A DNA stretch of 64,000 nucleotides from positions 4,650,001 through 4,714,000 of the forward strand of contig OX336359.1 in the NCBI GenBank assembly GCA_946902875.1, given 5' to 3'. This document shows, piece by piece, positions 51,086 through 61,465 of the stretch. Position 1 is the first letter of the stretch, and each line of letters opens with the position of its first letter. A program made the position numbers and the translations under genes. This DNA comes from Nematopogon swammerdamellus (Eukaryota > Arthropoda > Insecta > Lepidoptera > Adelidae). The notes under the pieces were generated by a model. That model was given only the letters and a program-made list of their open reading frames with translations. It searched no databases and had not been told where the DNA came from.

Positions 51086-51453
51086 CAAAAAAATTAAAAA
51101 ACTACCAGTCAAATAAAATGTACCGACAAATATAACTAATTAAAAAAATTGGTTGTCTGTAAAGTCGGTTTACGGACGATAGTTTTACGTGATGACGTGG
51201 AATAATCGTAGTACATAGAGCAAAGATCAGTAATTCTATTTCCAGTAGAAAGATTAATCATCTTGTGATTGGCCATCAATAAACTTCTGTTGTCTGATCT
51301 TGACAGTTTTACTTCTTAAGACGTTTCCATGGTAACTTTGACTATACCGATTGTGCCTCTCTATCGTTTGTTACGCGCTCTCGCTTGCACACGCAGGCTC
51401 AGATGGAACGTGACTCTTTTTCGTGTGTGCAGCCGGTGTTCATCAATTTATAA

Positions 51454-51472
51454 GACGTGACGTCATCACGTC
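51454..51472. promoter_or_regulatory. CRE-like site in an inverted repeat
   Basis: GACGTGACGTCATCACGTC: a perfect TGACGTCA (51458-51465) overlapping GACGTGA/TCACGTC arms. TGACGTCA is the CREB/ATF consensus. No gene start can be tied to it, and it may belong to a repeat. Confidence 0.4.
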
Positions 51473-51879
51473 AAAAACTATGTAACTAAAAACTAAAAAC
51501 TAACTTATAAATTATATATTTCCTCAAGTGGCGTCGTCGTCCCCGGGATGGTTACCAGGATGGCGGCCGCGTTGCCCCTCTGTATGCTCCCGGACTAACT
51601 CGTTCTAAATTAATTTTTATAAAAAAAAAATGCGGTATTATTTCACTGAACTCCTGGCTGGGAGGTCCTGCAAGTTCAAGTTCAAGTTGCGTCTGTGTGC
51701 GGATGCCTAAAAATAAGGCCGTGTGCTACGGGGGGTCCCGCCCGCGTATTACCGGTTGGACACAGCTGAGTTAAGAGAATCGTGCCGTTGTTCGAAGAAC
51801 TGCTCTATCGACTACACAGAGGGCTAGAATATTCATTTATCATTGAATCACGATCATTATAATGTACCAATTGTTTTCT

Positions 51880-52135
51880 ATGCGGTATTCCGTGACGTCT
51901 ACTCACAGAGCATCGAATACCACGCGCGCCTCCACGAGTCAGTAAACCTGGATACGAAATACGGCATCGTTTGTATGAGAACCGAGGTAGCCGCCAAAGG
52001 GGTGTGAAGTCTGAGGCGGGAGCGGCGCATGGAACGCCGTGATTGGCCGAGCGAGTAGGTAGCCACGTGACGCCAGTCTTCCATACGTTTGAACGGGATT
52101 CATACAATAAGTCGCTCATTGTGTCGATTCGCGAT
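51880..52135. promoter_or_regulatory. CpG-rich promoter-like segment
   Basis: Contains GATTGG (CCAAT box, 52041) and CCACGTGACG (E-box CACGTG, 52062) in GC-rich text. Part of it (GGTATTCGATGCTCTGTG) recurs at about 54750, so it may be repeat-derived. Direction and target gene unknown. Confidence 0.35.
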
Positions 52136-52140
52136 GAAAA

Positions 52141-52570
52141 GATGAAACGGATTTAACAATATTTAACCCTTCTTTACATCAAGGGAATAATATAACTTTC
52201 TCTTAAATGAACAAAGGCAACGCCCCTTTCACAATTTTGCGAATTTGCAGATTTTCGCATAAACACGATAATAGTTCTAAGTTCTGAGATACCTCGGATA
52301 CTTTATTATAAATCTACATCAAATTTCCAAAACAATGATATGTAAGACCTCGTACATTGGTATTATCTTATTGGAGTATTTGTTATTGGAATTTTCCAAA
52401 ATTAAAAAAATTATGTTAGAAAGTCGAAAAGTTTTGTAACCAAAAAAAATAATTATTATATTATTAACAACTATTTGCTAATTACTTAGCCAACGATATG
52501 ACAAATTATATTGCAATATGACTTCGCGAAAAATTCGCGAAAATCTACCCTACCATAAAAAATTTATGAG
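52141..52570. other. No gene seen
   Basis: AT-rich, no supported feature. Confidence 0.45.
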
Positions 52571-52571
52571 T

Positions 52572-52728
52572 ACCCACCTCGATATTTAATTTTTTTACGG
52601 TAAAATGAGGTTTTCCAGGCTTTGCCTTTTTTAACAAACTAACCAGCCATACCCACCTGGATATTTAATTTTTTTAGGGTAAAATGAGGTTTTCCAGGCT
52701 TTGCCTTTTTTAACAAACTAACCAGCCA
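52572..52728 (+). repeat. 78-bp tandem duplication
   Basis: TACCCACCTCGATATTTAAT and TACCCACCTGGATATTTAAT start two copies that share AAATGAGGTTTTCCAGGCTT and AACAAACTAACCAGCCAT. Confidence 0.9.
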
Positions 52729-53063
52729 TGCAGCTAGAGCCTTATAAAATGTACCATGCGTCTCTCTGTCAGTTTGACGGTGTGAATTCGTTATATAAGG
52801 GTTAATAAAATAACAAATGAAAGGCTGTGTAGTCTGTAATAGAAACATATATTTGAAACAGAACAATAATTTACTTAATTATTTATTTATAGATCGGTAT
52901 CTATATTAAAATTTTCATTTGGTAACTTTTGAACAATTGAATTAAATTTAAAAGCACAATTTACGACATTTACATTGTTACTGTTTACATTGTTGACATT
53001 TACATTGTTATTGTTGAACTAAAGAACTAAAGAACTAACATGTGTCTCGAGAGATGGTCGCGC

Positions 53064-53570
53064 AACAGATGGATAGATCTCACCGAGACCTAAAGTTTGA
53101 GTACCAACACGATGGGTCTAGCACCAGTGGTTCTCGAGTTATGACCAAAACAAAAGTTCATGTGACAGATGGATAGATCTCACCGAGACCTGAAGTTTGA
53201 GTACCAACACGATGGGTCTAGCACCAGTGGTTCTCGAGTTATGACCAAAACAAAAGTTCATGTGACAGATGGATAGATCTCACCGAGACCTAAAGTTTGA
53301 GTACCAACACGATGGATCTAGCACCAGTGGTTCTCGAGTTATGACCAAAACAAAAGTTCATGTGACAGATGGATAGATCTCACCGAGACCTGAAGTTTGA
53401 GTACCAACACGATGGGTCTAGCACCAGTGGTTCTCGAGTTATGACCAAAACAATAGTTAATGTGACAGATGGATAGATCTCATCGAGACGTTCAGATTGA
53501 GTACCAACACGATGGGTCTAAGTCCAGTGGTTCTGTAGATATGACCAAAACTAATGATCACGTGACAGAT
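53064..53570 (+). repeat. 100-bp tandem repeat, five units
   Basis: ACAGATGGATAGATCTCACC begins units at 53064, 53165, 53265, 53365 and 53465, and a decayed one at 53565. Each contains GAGTACCAACACGATGG and AGTGGTTCTCGAGTTATGAC. Only the last full unit has diverged. Confidence 0.95.
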
Positions 53571-53574
53571 GATA

Positions 53575-54257
53575 ATTCCGACCCCTCACTCGCATGATCG
53601 CATCGCATTTCGCATTTAGATGCTAGCTAGCTAGCTAGCAGCGGAGCGCAGGCGCTATATAGCATTTAGCATTTAGCAGTACCACAGATAAATAGCACAT
53701 ACTTCATTGCTTTGTGCGTTCCAAAACAAACGAACCAACAAAGTTTTACGAACGAAACAGCAATGCTAATTAAAATTAAATGTGATTATTGCTTAGCATT
53801 TAGCATTAATTTTTATTCATCAGGGCGCTTAGCAGTGCTAAATGCTAACGGGGTATTCATTATGAATTAATTTTGTTAATGCTAAGCATAACAAGACTAA
53901 TTCCCGGTAGACGCATGACCTAAAGAAATTAATTCCTTTAGAGTCGCTCAAAAGTAAAAACCGGTAGGTACTGGTTGAATGAAAAAAGCGCGATAAACGA
54001 ATATTGAACGAGGAAACCTGCTGAGGTTGACTAGAAGAAATGTCCTTTGGCAATAAGGCAGAATGCATGAAATATCTGTATACATTTAACATACATATTT
54101 ATCAATAAATAAAAAAAATTACAAGAGCTAACTGCATCCAACACGATAGTCGACCTATGGTGGGTAAGCAGAAAAGAGCTCTCCATACATATTTACGCCG
54201 ATGTTTGTTACTGAAATTCAAGCGAAAAATGCTATCAAATTGAATGAAAGTACTTAC
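53575..54257. other. No exon found; A/T-rich text with TTAGCATTTAGC motifs
   Basis: Scattered direct and inverted TAGCATTTAGCATT copies, CTAGCTAGCTAGCTAGC at 53626. If the THAP exon is real this is its first intron. Confidence 0.4.
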
Positions 54258-54337
54258 TCGTGAAAGGTGACTCCATCTGTGTTCAAGTTTGAATTTTTCG
54301 ACGACTTTTTGCACCAAAGCACTGCACAATGAGGCAT
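54258..54337 (-). CDS. THAP-type zinc-finger first exon
   Basis: ATG at 54337-54335 opens MPHCAVLWCKKSSKNS, then NLNTDGVTFHE up to donor CACGA|GTAAGT at 54258. M-x-x-C-x4-C followed by V-T-F-H is the start of the THAP (C2CH) DNA-binding domain, and many THAP genes have an intron at this point. The second half (W..A, C-x2-H) was not found to the left, so it is either a distant exon or this is a lost fragment. THAP domains occur in host regulators and in P-element-type transposases; which one is open. Confidence 0.55.
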
Positions 54338-54399
54338 TTTGTGACAGACGCGCACGTTCGCTCCGCCTGAGCGGCGGACGGAGACTAAGATCGGTCGCC

Positions 54400-54420
54400 G
54401 GCGCTAGACTGACGCGCTGG
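54400..54420 (-). promoter_or_regulatory. Candidate start site of the THAP exon
   Basis: Minus strand GCGCGTCAGTCTAGCG contains the arthropod initiator TCAGT about 70 bases before the ATG, in a CpG-rich block (54340-54450). Confidence 0.35.
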
Positions 54421-54479
54421 CGCGTGTGCGCCGACGCGCGGCTACCCCTGTCCTCCTATGTATAGCGCCTCCAGGCTTA

Positions 54480-55005
54480 CTGACTCGTGCGCGCCTCTCC
54501 TAGAGGCGAAAGTAATAATAATATTTGAAACCCAATAACCGCACGCAGTTCTGCTAGCGCTTCGTATGTGTGTGTGTGTGTGTGTTAGTATCGACACTAC
54601 ACACAAAGAGGAGGAAGCGAGGCACACGCACAAAACAAATGCACACGCACAACACACATATTTAAGTCATAGGCCACGCCCACAGGCTTCAACGGCGTTG
54701 TAGGGAAATCGCGCTCAGGGCGTCTCTAGGAGGGGGTGCGCGCGGTATTCGATGCTCTGTGCGTCTACTCAAGACTTGAAGGATGTGCTTTGGAGTGATC
54801 TCACTTGGAAATACCGTACTACCTATATAGATTGATCAGAAAATACTTTATTGTTCTAAGAAACATTAAACATAAATGGTTTACGCTTTTAGAAAAAAAA
54901 TTGTAATTTGTGATAATTTTTTAGAATTAGTGATGACGATGACTCATACGATGTAGGCAGTGGCAAACATTTTTGTAAATGTAGTCTAAGTGGACGTAAA
55001 AAAAA
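54480..55005. other. No gene; (GT)n tract at 54567-54585
   Basis: TGTGTGTGTGTGTGTGTG, then text with ACACGCACAAAACAAATGC. The stretch 54710-54770 shares GGTATTCGATGCTCTGTG with 51890. Nothing coding. Confidence 0.5.
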
Positions 55006-55009
55006 AGTA

Positions 55010-55110
55010 GTTGTTCTTCGCTGTGATAATCGAACTGGCAAAACGCTAAATGTTAAATGTTAAAATATGACGAATCCGACTGCAACTGTCTACGGATGAT
55101 GAATAAAGAA
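55010..55110 (+). repeat. Dispersed repeat shared with 950-1045
   Basis: CTTCGCTGTGATAATCGAAC to GATGAATAAAGAATAATAG. Confidence 0.5.
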
Positions 55111-55134
55111 TAATAGAAATAAGCACATTAGAAC

Positions 55135-55372
55135 ATTTAACGAAATCGTACCAATGTCGTCGTACGGCGAAAATATGGAACGGTCTTCCGGCGAGTGTGT
55201 TCCCCACCACCTATAACCTGGGAATCTTCAACAGGCATGTTAATAAATTAAACAACGACCTCTTTGTCCGCCTTGTAGAGGCATGGCGCCTCTCTGAGCG
55301 TGGTTTCGCGAGAGTGGTGTTATTGTGAACTTTTGGGCACAGCCACCCGTGCCGGCCGTCCAAAAAAAAAAT
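55135..55372 (+). mobile_element. LINE RT C-terminus and 3' tail
   Basis: Reads CRRTAKIWNGLPASVFPTTY, NLGIFNRHVNKLN, then CGCCTCTCTGAGCGTGGTTT and CACAGCCACCCGTGCC and a poly(A)-like run. Confidence 0.72.
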
Positions 55373-55787
55373 CACATACAGATTTACTTTCCGGTGAAAT
55401 AAAAAAGTACCACCGATGAGAATGTCTTTTGAACTAGGAGCCATGCTAAGTAATTCTCTTCGATCGTGCTGGCTATTCTGAACTATGACTAAACTGGAGG
55501 AAAATCACAAAATATTATTTGATTGCTATTTATTATAATAATATAAGTGTCTAGTGTACAAGTTTGACTGGAAGAATTTTCAATCTGCTATATAAGTCAA
55601 CTGCCAATCTCAAATAACTATTGATATAAACAAACACATCGTCCAATTTGGAAAGGTTACACTGAGCGCACGTGTCGAAGACATCGTTCTTACCACTACA
55701 AGTTATCGAAACCAGAATTATAAATGCCTCTATAATAGTGGAGCATTCACTGGGGTTTCGTACATTAGGTCGATCATATGCAACTTC
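55373..55787. other. No gene seen
   Basis: No supported feature before the reversed LINE fragment. Confidence 0.4.
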
Positions 55788-56155
55788 ACTATTATACCAG
55801 GTAGGCCAGGTGGTTCGAGTGCACTCGGGATGTTGGCTGATGCAAGGGAGCGCCTGGTGATTTTGTTGATGGCAGCGTGGCGAGACAGCCTGCGGGCACT
55901 CCTGAAGCATGAAAGGCCGTGATGCCCGAGCGCATCAACAGCTCCGCCGCACACGCAAGTGTGCGGTTCACAAAGCTTGGCGCCCACCCTCAGACCGAAT
56001 GCGACGCGCAAGCTATTATTGTCTAGAAGAGTACCCAACTGTGGTGAGGGGTACGCTTCCAGCCAGGCGCCGCCGGATTCCCAGCAGGAGGCTGCCAAGA
56101 CACGCGCACGAACTTTGTCCTGGCCATCCAGAAGGAGAACGTCGCGAGTTTTAAT
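55788..56155 (-). pseudogene. LINE polyprotein fragment ([18 protein letters not shown])
   Basis: Minus strand: [55 protein letters not shown] and [14 protein letters not shown]. This Cys/His-rich stretch is known from the C-terminal third of a widespread invertebrate non-LTR polyprotein. The copy is truncated on both sides, and the downstream ORF is lost by about 55780. Confidence 0.65.
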
Positions 56156-56159
56156 AAGT

Positions 56160-56530
56160 AAATATTATTTCATAGGATTTATTGCAATTTCAATTTCTTC
56201 CAGTTGACCCGGTTATACAGTTTCACCGTAGAGTTCGAACCATGTAGGTAATTAGCCGGTGAATGTATGCAAGTAATTGTTTTCTCGATTTCTCTTCAAG
56301 GTCTTTGACGTCGATATTTCGCACGGCTGGGCGTATTTCCCAAAACCACAGTGAGAACAGGTTAGATTAGTTTTGCAACACTATAAGAAGTGTTTGTATT
56401 TACAACTTTTTTCCCCTACAAAGTGTTATGAAAGTTGTTGAATAACGAAATAGCCTATCACAATATTCATTGAACAAAATTTATAATTACGTATGTAAAT
56501 ACATAATTATTTTACTACTTATATTACTTA
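56160..56530. other. No gene seen
   Basis: AT-rich. The apparent hydrophobic start of the next ORF (YIIILLLILLILL) is low-complexity DNA joined to the truncated element. Confidence 0.45.
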
Positions 56531-57228
56531 TTTTACTATGCCCGTCATGTAAGGAGTTCGTAGGCACGGCCAAACATTTGTTATGCGGATGCAAAATACT
56601 ACTTGAGCGAGGCCAGTATTCCTACCGTCATGATAAAGTCCTCCAAATCATCAGAGAGGCCATCAACCTGTCAATTGCACGGACCAGGAAAGGGCAAACC
56701 AGTAGCGGCTTCCAGAAGGTCAACTTTGTGAAACCTGGAGCCAATAAGATGCCCAAAGATAGGACTAAACCTTCTTCAATTTTGGGAGCAGCAAAGGATT
56801 GGGAATTGTTGATGGACACACATGAGAAGCATTACCAAATGCCTTCGGAAATCTGTACCACAGCATTAAGGCCGGATATACTCATATTCTCAAAAGCGAC
56901 AAAGCATGTAGTACTTGTTGAAGTTACAGTTCCATGGGAAAGTAACATACCGAAGGACCACAACATCAAGCTTAACAAGTACTGCAACTTAGTAGACCGG
57001 ATTGTGAGAAACGGATTCAAGACTGATCTCTTCGCTGTGGAAGTCGGAGCAAGAGGACTACCAGCGAAGTCGCTCTACAGTCTCTTCAAGAATCTAGGGC
57101 TCCCGAGATCGACGCTAAGCTCATATATGGAGAGAGCTTCGAAAACGTCACTGGAAGCATCCTACAGAATATGGATAGGTAGAGAGAGGGAGGTCGAGAG
57201 CGGGACTGGTGGTTTCCCCGCGTCCTAG
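56470..57228 (+). CDS. Truncated retroelement ORF with endonuclease-like C-terminus
   Basis: A 252-codon frame; recognisable sequence begins about residue 24. Seen: CPSC...H..C.C (residues 24-41) like a zinc finger, QYSYRHDKVLQII, TTALRPDILIFSKATKHVVL with VEVTVPWE, then EVGARGLPAKSLYSLFKNLG. RPD, 14 residues and E-x-T resemble a PD-(D/E)xK nuclease core in which Lys is replaced. RHD.VL / RPDI / VPWE / EVG.RG motifs recur at the C-terminus of invertebrate retroelement polyproteins. The reverse transcriptase itself is not in the window. Likely 5'-truncated and not functional by itself. The tail is tandemly duplicated (57403-57870). Confidence 0.6.
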   Translation: MNKIYNYVCKYIIILLLILLILLCPSCKEFVGTAKHLLCGCKILLERGQYSYRHDKVLQIIREAINLSIARTRKGQTSSGFQKVNFVKPGANKMPKDRTKPSSILGAAKDWELLMDTHEKHYQMPSEICTTALRPDILIFSKATKHVVLVEVTVPWESNIPKDHNIKLNKYCNLVDRIVRNGFKTDLFAVEVGARGLPAKSLYSLFKNLGLPRSTLSSYMERASKTSLEASYRIWIGREREVESGTGGFPAS

Positions 57229-57402
57229 TCAACGCAGACTAGCTGACGAGGGCTTGACGCGAGCCGAAACGTGAAGCATGCGCGGGAAATTTAGAGTGGC
57301 CACTCGCTAGTCCCCGCCTCAATTAACACCCTCCTCTACTGCCGATGGGCCCGGATATGTTCGGTGAAGCCATCGTAAGCTTAGATCCACACCTTCCTTC
57401 CT

Positions 57403-57870
57403 TCCATGGGAAAGTAACATACCGAAGGACCACAACATCAAACTTAACAAGTACTGCAACTTAGTAGACCGGATTGTGAGAAAGGATTCAAGACTGATCT
57501 CTTCGCTGTGGAAGTCGGAGCAAGAGGACTACCAGCGAAGTCGCTCTACAGTCTCTTCAAGAATCTAGGGCTGCCAAGATCGACGCTAAGCTCATACATG
57601 GAGAGAGCTTCGAAAACATCACTGGAAGCATCCTACAGAATATGGATAGGTAGAGAGAGGGAGGTCGAGAGCGGGACTAGTGTTTCCCCGCGTCCTAGTC
57701 AACGCAGACTAGCTGACGAGGGCTTGATGCGAGCCGAAACGTGAAGCATGCGCGGGAAATTTAGAGTGGCCACTCGCTAGACCCGACCTCGATCAACCCC
57801 CTCCTCTACTGCCGATGGGCCCGGATATGTTCGGTGAAGCCATCGCAAGCTTAGTTCCACACCTTCATAT
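57403..57870 (+). pseudogene. Tandem copy of 56932-57402, frameshifted
   Basis: CCATGGGAAAGTAACATACC restarts at 57403, 471 bp after 56932. The copy lacks one base (GAGAAACGG to GAGAAAGG near 57480), so only EVGARGLPAKSLYSLFKNLG onward stays open (57508-57744). Ends at AAGCTTAGTTCCACACCTTC. Confidence 0.85.
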
Positions 57871-57961
57871 AATACAGAATGCTAACTCTTTTTCTCTACT
57901 CTCTATTCATATTCTATCTGTAATTCTTATAAAAGGGAACGTCTGTATATGTATATGTTTG

Positions 57962-57964
57962 AGG

Positions 57965-58012
<48 letters not shown>

Positions 58013-58013
58013 A
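57962..58013 (+). repeat. (GA)n microsatellite
   Basis: About 25 GA units with one AAA break. Confidence 0.95.
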
Positions 58014-58067
58014 TTGATTATCATATTATCCTGCTGGTTTACATAAAAAAAAAAACAAAAAAAATCC

Positions 58068-58126
58068 TGTCGCTGCACGGGGAGAGATGTAGTGGGGCTA
58101 TTATTTCTAAATACCAGTTCCACACC
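58068..58126 (-). mobile_element. S3-type head fragment
   Basis: CACGGGGAGAGATGTAGTGG, GGCTATTATTTCTAAATACC. Confidence 0.6.
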
Positions 58127-58236
58127 GCCTATACCTATTGTATATTTGGTTTATTAGTGCTAAATAAGATATATCAAGGCTAGCAAAGGTCAACAGATGG
58201 CAGAAAAACTCGGTATTAGAGAGATTCTTCACACAG

Positions 58237-58734
58237 TAAGGGCTACCGCAGACGACCAACTGTCCACCGACTTGATTATTTAATTAAGTTGGATCGGGTT
58301 GGAACGGTCACTGAGGTGCGCACACGAACGATTATTCTTTCTCTCACTCTGCAGATAGCGGCGCAGTCAGGAACAAAGGAGAAGAAAACGAGTTGGCCAA
58401 CTAAAACCGACCGACAGCCGCTCTGTAGGCGAAGAAGTCGGCGGTCGGTCCCAACTACAGAGAGGGTCCAACTACACGGAGCCGATCCGATTTTTACGCT
58501 GGGACCACGCCCCCCAACTTTTAGAAAAAACTGTACACCTACTAAGCATTATTCTTCGACTCAACTCAATTCGCCGCCGACTTTTTCTTCTCCTTTGTTC
58601 CTGAGCGCGCACTACCTGCAGAGTGAGAGAGAGAATAATCGTGGATAATCGTCCGTGTGCGCACCTCAACGACTATGCCCGACTCAATTCATAATCAAGT
58701 CGTTGGACAGTCGGTCGTCTGCGCACTCCCTAAG
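58237..58734. mobile_element. MITE with about 200-bp inverted ends
   Basis: TAAGGGCTACCGCAGACGAC pairs with GTCGTCTGCGCACTCCCTAA-type text at the right end. ATTATTCTTTCTCTCACTCT and GTTCCTTTCTCC-type blocks pair farther in. The non-paired middle holds ACGGAGCCGATCCGATTTTT. No transposase. Confidence 0.82.
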
Positions 58735-58875
58735 CCAATAGCGTCTATTCTAACTGATAAACAAACAAGAGTATATTTGCACTTCTACGACAGAGATAAG
58801 TGCAAATATTGCGCGCAGGCGCAAGTCAAGTCTGGGACTATTACCACTCATCAACGTCATCGGACCGTATCAGTT

Positions 58876-59073
58876 CCCTAATCACGAGATTTAACCTACT
58901 ACCCTACGCTACGCTACGCCGTGTTCTCCGCATCATTTTGTATGGAGAAACCAAGGAGAAACGGAGCCGCGCCTCTAGTGATAGATTTGCGAACTTCGTT
59001 TCTCCATACAAAATGATGCGGAGAACACGGCGCGGCGTAGCGTAGTAGGTTAATTAAATCTCGTGATTAGGGT
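58876..59073. mobile_element. MITE with about 70-bp inverted ends, copy 2
   Basis: CCCTAATCACGAGATTTAAC to CTCGTGATTAGGG. Differs from 49708-49887 by a CTACGCTACGCTACG expansion and a duplicated GGAGAAAC. Confidence 0.85.
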
Positions 59074-59194
59074 ACAGTTCACTGCTCTCCCAGCGGCGCG
59101 CCAACACACCGCGGTCTTCCGCTCTGCTCATCCATCCACTTCCGGGTACCATTTTCAGGTCGTATGTCCACCTAGCCGGGGGCGTCCCACGCTA

Positions 59195-59330
59195 CATTTG
59201 CTCGCACGCGGCCTCAATTCGAGCACCCGTCTAAAGCAGCGGTTATAGTGGCTGCGACAAATGTGCCCAGCCCACTGCCCCTTCAGCTTGCTAATTTTCT
59301 TAGCAACATCGAGTGCTGTAATTATAACCA
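59195..59330 (-). mobile_element. RTE-type LINE scrap
   Basis: Minus strand reads ISKLKGQWAGHICRSHYNRC, then RRVLELRPRASKCSVGRP. Confidence 0.65.
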
Positions 59331-59334
59331 AGTA

Positions 59335-59480
59335 TAGCATCGGGTCCTTCAATAGAGGCATGAATAGGCGCCAGTCAGGCCGGCATGGTATTCGCAACCG
59401 CCGCGTGCGACCGAATGTCCATGGGCGTCGTTAGACACCTTATGGGTGGTTCGGCGCCACAAGTCGCGCTTTCTATATAA
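59335..59480 (+). mobile_element. Non-LTR retrotransposon 3' fragment
   Basis: ATGGTATTCGCAACCGCC, GTGCGACCGAATGTCCATGG and GGCGTCGTTAGACACCTTAT as in 5145-5312. Confidence 0.55.
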
Positions 59481-59673
59481 AAAAAACTCCTTTCTTCGCC
59501 GTGTCATTCATTACGAATTTTATCGATCAGATTACATTACACAGTTGAAAATAATGTATGAGTATTTTACAAAGGAACCAACTTTCACACGTGGCTTCGC
59601 TCGTAAGTTGATCTAAAAAAAATTAATGTACCTTCCGTAGATCTTTAAACATTTAAAGTTTCACGGATACAGC

Positions 59674-60277
59674 TTTTTTTATGGAAACTGACACGGTTGG
59701 CTACATCACCTACAACATCAGTGATGTCAGCCAATAACACCGGGTAAACTAGGTGCCATGTCAGTGTTTTTTTTTTATATAATCCGGTATGGGTGGCTGA
59801 GTCGGAAGGGCCAAAGCGCATGCTCCGACCAGCCAATATCACCTCCAATAAGGTAGGTGCCATACCGGAGACTTCTGGACTAGAGGAGAACACAACCGAG
59901 GCTGCTATGCAGCCATCTTACATCTAGTACGGTGGTACCAACCCATTCGGCTACAATTTGAGCCTACCACCTAGTAAGGGGCAAGGGAAGGGCTTCCCTT
60001 CATTTCATGTCGGCTACAATGAACTGGACGGAAAACACGAACTATTTACATAGCCGTTTCGACCGACGTTTCGCTCAGTGCGGTGGTATAAACCCGGGCG
60101 GGATAAACCCTACCACCTAGTAAGGTAGGAAGGGAAGAGACCTACAGACAGTTTTACGTGGAATCCGAACTACGGTCAGCCTCCAACGGTCGAGCGGTCA
60201 CCCATCCAAGTACTGACCGCGCTCAGGGTTGCTTAATAACAGTCGACCGACCGCACCACTGAGCTACCTAGGCTGAC
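59674..60277 (-). mobile_element. SINE S1 interrupted by SINE S2
   Basis: S1 text at 59674-59766 (to CCATGTCAGTG) resumes at 59993 (CTTCCCTTCATTTCATGTCG) and runs to the complete reversed head GAGCTACCTAGGCTGAC. Confidence 0.85.
59767..59992 (-). mobile_element. SINE S2 nested in S1, head missing
   Basis: Poly(T), ATATAATCCGGTATGGGTGG to GGGGCAAGGGAAGG. It splits CAGTG|CTTCCC of the host SINE, the same part of the body where the RTE copy at 43039 inserted. Confidence 0.85.
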
Positions 60278-60381
60278 AGCTCTAGCCCCTTAAATCTACA
60301 GTCTACTTTCTACTGTAATTTTTTTTTTATTTCTTTTTACAGTCTAATTTAACTATAAACTTTATTTGTACTTTACTTTGT

Positions 60382-61465
60382 TAGGGCTCCGTTCCGTATC
60401 CATACGGAAGTATATTACTAAACCTACGTTGTCTGTCTGTCTGTCTGTCCGCCTGTCCGTCCGAGTTCTATATATTTTGAACCGTGATAGGTAACCGGTT
60501 GACATTTTCACAGAATATGTGTTGTTTATTATGGCTGATGTGCCAACAAATAATAAAAAAAGCGGCCAAGTACGTGTCGGGCCATGCGCAGTGTAGGGTT
60601 CCGTAGTTGCGGAACCCTATCAAAATAAATTATTTGATTAATTGGCTAATTTTGTAGGGGAAATAAATGAATGATAATTTGAAAAAGTTCTTCAACAGTG
60701 AAATGATGGCTGTCGTCCGTACATTTTATAAGTTGGTCGACTATTCTATTACTCGTCAACCTGTACAGCCTACTTAGCTGTGATAGTTTTCCTTTTAATT
60801 TCGATATATATACTACTGCTGTGATTTTTTTCACATATCTAATAACAACCGTTTAGCTGGCAGGGGGTGGGGACACTTGACTCTAACAATAATTAGCACT
60901 TAAAAGCTTAATAATTCGCAAATGGATCCCTAAATCGAAAAATGCTGTTCACACACCCGCAATATTTTCCAAATACCTATCCAACGACATCCCACACGAT
61001 GGGGTAGACGTAAAAAAAATTCATCCCCACTTTACGTGTAGGGGAGGTACGCTAAAAAAATTATTTCAAAATTTTTATTTTACCACTTTGTCGGCGTTAT
61101 TAATATGTATACCCATACTAACTTACAACTTTCTAGTACTAAGAGTCTCTTAGCTAAGCCGCGGACAGACAGACGGACAGACAGACGGACATGGCGAAAC
61201 TATAAGGGTTGCTTGTTGACTACGGAACCCTAAAAACATCAAAAATACAAATAATTCAGGAGGTCCCCATACAAGAAACGTGCTAAGAATTGGACGCTGA
61301 AGAAAGAAAAGTGCACGCTGACTGAGATGGCGCCACAGGCTTTTATATTTTACATTATAGAAAGACAAAAGATAGACGGATATGGTTTTTTGACAGGTAT
61401 GGTATTAGCGGATCTACGAAACCCTCCGTGCGCGAGTAAAACTCGCACTTGACCGATTTTTTTTT
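60382..61465 (+). repeat. Repeat Q split by a GGTTCCGTA element
   Basis: Q text lies at 60382-60559 (TATTACTAAACCTACG, (GTCT)n) and 61243-61465 (GGAGGTCCCCATACAAGAAA, CTCCGTGCGCGAGTAAAACT). Confidence 0.65.
60560..61242 (+). mobile_element. Dispersed element nested in Q
   Basis: Starts AGCGGCCAAGTACGTGTCGG, GTAGGGTTCCGTAGTTGCGG; ends GACTACGGAACCCTAAAAA. Its minus strand has a 62-codon frame (YRLTSNRIVDQLIKCTDDSH) of a kind frequent in lepidopteran repeats; real translation is unproven. Confidence 0.6.

Noticed and set aside
54120..54212. Second THAP exon reading NKHRRKYVWRALF
   Set aside because: A possible acceptor exists 46 bases after the donor, but the text lacks the THAP C-x2-H and Pro/Trp pattern and soon stops; probably intron.
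57914..58123. Leu/Ser repeat ORF
   Set aside because: Translation of a (GA)n microsatellite.
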